Shown piece by piece: positions 34,067 to 36,774 of a stretch of DNA of 36,774 nucleotides (positions are counted from its first letter, which is position 1; each line of letters opens with the position of its first letter). Position numbers and translations under genes: made by a program. The DNA comes from Bryobacteraceae bacterium (GTDB lineage: Bacteria > Acidobacteriota > Terriglobia > Bryobacterales > Bryobacteraceae), in the NCBI GenBank assembly GCA_025927575.1, contig JAICLJ010000029.1:1-36774 (forward strand), given 5' to 3'. The notes under the pieces are model-generated. The model was not told the origin of the DNA, searched no databases, and was given only the letters and a program-made list of their open reading frames with translations.

Positions 34067-35083
34067 GTGACAGTCACCCGCCGGTCCGGTAACAAATCGC
34101 GTAAGTTGTTGTCTTCAGATGGGGTTGCTTTGCAACTTTTTGGAGTGCGTCTCCTTGGCGTCAGCGCGGAGAACGGCCGCAAACTGATCATCACCGTCGT
34201 CTTCATACTGGCGGTGTGGCTGATCAGCCGTGGACTGCGAGCGGTGACCGCGCGTCTTTGGCCGGACCACTCCGGCAAACGCATCGAATTCTGGACGCGC
34301 CAGGGCATTCAGCTTGTCACAGCGCTGATTGAGATCATTGGAATCCTGTCGATCTGGTTCGATAATCCCGGCAGATTGGCGACCTTCCTGGGGCTCTTTA
34401 CGGCCGGGCTCGCTTTCGCGCTGCAGAAGGTCGTGACCGCTCTGGCCGCCTACTTTGTCTTACTTCGGGGCAAGACCTTCAATGTCGGCGACCGGATCAG
34501 GATGGGGGGTGTTCGCGGCGATGTCATCAACCTCGGCTTTATACAAACAACCATTATGGAAATGGGAGAGCCTCCGCCGGTTCAGAACGAGGAGCCAGCC
34601 GTTTGGGTCCAGGCACGGCAATACACTGGGCGCGTCGTGACGGTCACCAACGACAAAATTTTCGACGAACCGGTGTACAATTACTCGCGCGATTTTCCGT
34701 ATATCTGGGAGGAGATGCGCGTCGGGGTGCCCTACACCGCCGATCGAGCCCGCGCGGAGCAAATTCTACTCGAGGTGGCGCGGCGGCAAACAACGCCAAT
34801 CAGTGAATTGAGCGAGGCGGCTCTCAAGGAGATGGAACGCCGGTATTTCATGCATCGCTCCGAAATTGCGCCTCAGGTCTTCTGGCGCCTGACGGATAAC
34901 TGGCTGGAAATGGCGGTTCGGTTCGTCACAAAAGAATTCGGAACACGGCGAATAAAGGACAGGATGAGCCGGGAAATTCTTGGCGCGTTCGACGAAGCCG
35001 GTCTTGAAATCGCATCCGCGACCTATGACGTTGTTGGAATGCCGCCTATCCGGGTAGAAATGCAACCTCCCGCCCCACATTGA
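34067..35083 (+). CDS. MscS family mechanosensitive channel
   Basis: The 338-residue protein has three membrane segments (about 39-55, 80-98 and 104-133). The last is the Ala/Gly-rich pore helix of MscS channels, followed by FNVGDRI (138-144) and the beta domain. The region after VYNYSRDFPYIWEEMRVGV forms the cytoplasmic vestibule. Such channels release solutes on osmotic downshock. The soluble insert at about 165-190 (PPPVQNEEPAVWV) lengthens the beta domain. The start is GTG 34067; an internal start nearer the first helix is possible. It is followed by the stress-type SDR gene after 87 bases. Confidence 0.88.
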   Translation: MTVTRRSGNKSRKLLSSDGVALQLFGVRLLGVSAENGRKLIITVVFILAVWLISRGLRAVTARLWPDHSGKRIEFWTRQGIQLVTALIEIIGILSIWFDNPGRLATFLGLFTAGLAFALQKVVTALAAYFVLLRGKTFNVGDRIRMGGVRGDVINLGFIQTTIMEMGEPPPVQNEEPAVWVQARQYTGRVVTVTNDKIFDEPVYNYSRDFPYIWEEMRVGVPYTADRARAEQILLEVARRQTTPISELSEAALKEMERRYFMHRSEIAPQVFWRLTDNWLEMAVRFVTKEFGTRRIKDRMSREILGAFDEAGLEIASATYDVVGMPPIRVEMQPPAPH

Positions 35084-35170
35084 GCGGACGTCCATAACGG
35101 TTATCTGTGGAGCCGATGCGAATCACGCGAGTCGTAACTTTGAGATCCGCAAGTCAGCAGGAGAATACCA

Positions 35171-36076
35171 ATGCCAGCCGAGAATGAGCGACAACGAAAG
35201 CAGGGCGAACCTGATCCCCGCGAGGCCGGTCCCAAGCCTCCGTTCAAGGAAGAACAGCAGACGCCGCCCGCCAGCGAAACGGAGATGCATACGAAACCCG
35301 ATCACGGCGAGGAGTCATACAAGGGAGGCGCGCGCCTGACGGGCATGAAAGCATTGATCACAGGGGCCGACAGCGGCATCGGACGTGCTGTCGCCATCGC
35401 CTTCGCACGAGAGGGCGCGGACGTCTTAATCTCATATCTGGAAGAAGACGAGGACGCTGCCGAAACCGAGCGCTGGGTGAAAGATGCCGGCCGTAAGGCG
35501 CTTCTTGCGAGGGGCGACATTCGGGACGAGCAGGTTTGCCGGCGACAGGTGGAACGCTGTCTGGATGAACTCGGCGGAATTGACATTCTAGTGAACAATG
35601 CCGCGTTCCAGATGACGCACAAGAGCATCGAAGAGATTTCTTCGGACGAATGGGATCGAACATTTAAAACGAACATCTACGCGATGTTCTATTTCGCGAA
35701 AGCGGCGCTTCCCAAAATGAAAGCAGGAGGCGCCATCATCAATACCGCCTCCGTCGAGGCCTACCAGCCGAGTCCGGCTCTCCTGGCATACTCGACCACC
35801 AAAGGCGCAATCGTCACGTTTTCAAAATCCCTGTCCGGGCTTGCCATTAAGCAGGGAATCCGCGTGAACGCAGTAGCGCCCGGTCCGGTGTGGACGCCTC
35901 TCATCCCCTCGACCATGCCGCGAGAGAAGGTCGAAAAATTTGGGAGCAACGTTCCGATGGAACGACCCGCACAACCAGCTGAACTGGCACCGATGTATGT
36001 GTTTCTCGCTTCGAACGATTCACGCTTCATCACGGGCGGACTTTTCGACGTGACCGGTGGAAGGATGCTTCCTTGA
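35171..36076 (+). CDS. SDR family oxidoreductase, general-stress type (YhdF/YghA-like)
   Basis: The 301-residue protein is a classical short-chain dehydrogenase with TGADSGIG (64-71), NNAA, and active-site Tyr207/Lys211 (YSTTK). The first 50 residues are polar and rich in Pro, Glu and Lys (PKPPFKEEQQTPP), as in the Bacillus general stress proteins and E. coli YghA. The substrate is unknown. The ribosome site AGGAG (35159-35163) is seven bases before ATG 35171. Its neighbours (mechanosensitive channel, FPASDPP microprotein) also suggest a stress setting. Confidence 0.92.
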   Translation: MPAENERQRKQGEPDPREAGPKPPFKEEQQTPPASETEMHTKPDHGEESYKGGARLTGMKALITGADSGIGRAVAIAFAREGADVLISYLEEDEDAAETERWVKDAGRKALLARGDIRDEQVCRRQVERCLDELGGIDILVNNAAFQMTHKSIEEISSDEWDRTFKTNIYAMFYFAKAALPKMKAGGAIINTASVEAYQPSPALLAYSTTKGAIVTFSKSLSGLAIKQGIRVNAVAPGPVWTPLIPSTMPREKVEKFGSNVPMERPAQPAELAPMYVFLASNDSRFITGGLFDVTGGRMLP

Positions 36077-36136
36077 CGCAGCCGCGCGGTTGCGGTTTCA
36101 TCTGGACGCCTCGTCTGAATCACAATCGCGCTTCGT

Positions 36137-36774
36137 ATGCCCGCTGAAACAAATGAGATAGCACGTCAAATCAGGCACGGAACCTTCGTGCTAATCACAG
36201 CGGCCCTGGTGATCTTATTTGTCTGGTACGCCTGGGAACTGCTGCTGCTGATATTTGCGGGACTCCTACTCGGCATCATCCTCCGTGCGTTTGTTGATTT
36301 TATCGAAGCGCGGACTCATCTCGGCGCGCGGATGTCGATGCTGGTGGTCATTCTCACCTTATGCGCAGCGATCGCGTTGACCGCTTGGTTGATCGCACCA
36401 CGCGTGATTGCGCAAGGCGCCCAGATCGTTGGAAACATCCCAAAATCGCTGCACCAGGCGGCAAATTATCTAAACCAATTCGACTGGGGCCGCGATGTGG
36501 TGTCGCTGGTCAAAGAATCCGTTCAGCAGCTGAACATCGGATCGAAGATTACATCAATCACGTTCAATCTATTTGATGCCGCCGCGGGCGTGGCCGTCGT
36601 GCTTGTTGTCGGATTCTATGGAGCCCTGGATCCTCGCACATACGAACGTGGTCTTCTGCTGCTGATTCCAACAGGACGCCGCTCTCGCGCGGAAGAAGTG
36701 CTTAAAGAGGTCATTCATACACTGCGGTGGTGGGTGCTCGGCCAACTGGTTCCGATGTCGGTGCTGGGAGTCGC
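36137..36774 (+). CDS. AI-2E family transporter (partial, N-terminal 212 residues)
   Basis: The open frame starts at ATG 36137 and runs past the window end. Hydrophobic segments lie at about 16-30, 33-54 and 66-86. A soluble stretch of about 75 residues with KSLHQAANYLNQFD follows, then a further hydrophobic segment near 175-200. This is the AI-2E/UPF0118 permease layout, confirmed by LLLIFAGLLLGIILRAFVDFIE. It is a paralogue of the partial gene at the window start, not the same gene: the N-terminal sequences differ, and so do the soluble stretches. No clear ribosome site is visible. Confidence 0.85.
   Translation, partial: MPAETNEIARQIRHGTFVLITAALVILFVWYAWELLLLIFAGLLLGIILRAFVDFIEARTHLGARMSMLVVILTLCAAIALTAWLIAPRVIAQGAQIVGNIPKSLHQAANYLNQFDWGRDVVSLVKESVQQLNIGSKITSITFNLFDAAAGVAVVLVVGFYGALDPRTYERGLLLLIPTGRRSRAEEVLKEVIHTLRWWVLGQLVPMSVLGV

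Noticed and set aside
1..36774. CRISPR array, prophage, transposon or integron
   Set aside because: No regularly spaced repeats of 25-40 bases, no transposase, integrase or phage structural gene, and no tRNA attachment site were seen. The only tandem array is the heptamer after mltG.

Overview
The window looks like a compact, GC-rich bacterial chromosome segment from core-genome territory. There are no transposases, integrases, phage structural genes, CRISPR arrays, tRNAs or rRNAs that I can see. Several traits together suggest Acidobacteriota (a Solibacter/Bryobacter-like soil lineage): a TAT-exported Gfo/Idh/MocA oxidoreductase, a TIG-NHL gene inside a rimO-yacG-pgpA-cinA run, an S9 peptidase with a propeller domain, a GH15 glucoamylase/trehalase-like protein and purine-rich intergenic heptamer repeats. 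This placement is an inference from gene content, not a proof. Genes are tightly packed: no gene-free stretch exceeds about 250 bases, several gene pairs overlap by ATGA, and three convergent pairs overlap at their 3' ends.

Left part (1-10 kb). A partial AI-2E-family permease (minus) diverges from ruvX-mltG (plus). An ExeA-type AAA ATPase and a TAT-signal Gfo/Idh/MocA oxidoreductase follow. A small minus-strand group comes next: a Uma2 nuclease-fold protein, a DUF6916-like protein and a GNAT acetyltransferase. A minus-strand translation operon follows: gamma-carbonic anhydrase-like protein, hisS, aspS.

Middle (10-20.8 kb). A secreted S9 peptidase (plus) converges on the minus-strand housekeeping operon rimO, yacG, pgpA, TIG-NHL protein, cinA. 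Upstream of it lie an EVE-domain protein (minus) and an EAL protein with a degenerate GGDEF domain (plus). Then come ybaK (plus), a 3-methyladenine DNA glycosylase (minus) and a 2',3'-cyclic RNA phosphodiesterase (plus).

Sugar-acid divergon (20.8-27.3 kb). galactarate dehydratase garD (minus) diverges from a plus-strand run: GntP-family permease, four-cysteine zinc alcohol dehydrogenase, an aldo/keto reductase resembling L-galactose/L-fucose dehydrogenase, and a polytopic membrane protein that may be a GT-C glycosyltransferase. The short divergent region holds two opposed -10 elements with an inverted repeat between them, a good candidate operator. Together the genes suggest uptake and oxidation of galactose-series sugars and sugar acids.

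Right part (27.3-36.8 kb). recA, transaldolase and a stand-alone atypical receiver-domain protein lie on the minus strand. The plus strand carries a GH15 protein, fumC, an MscS-type channel, a stress-type SDR with a polar N-terminal tail and a second, partial AI-2E-family permease. A 62-residue membrane microprotein ending in a FPASDPP motif lies opposite fumC.

The most interesting signal across genes is in translation initiation. Seven starts have a TANNNT element 5-7 bases upstream and no Shine-Dalgarno sequence, which suggests leaderless mRNAs, several of them on TTG or GTG codons. Other genes in the same window carry textbook AGGAG-type sites.
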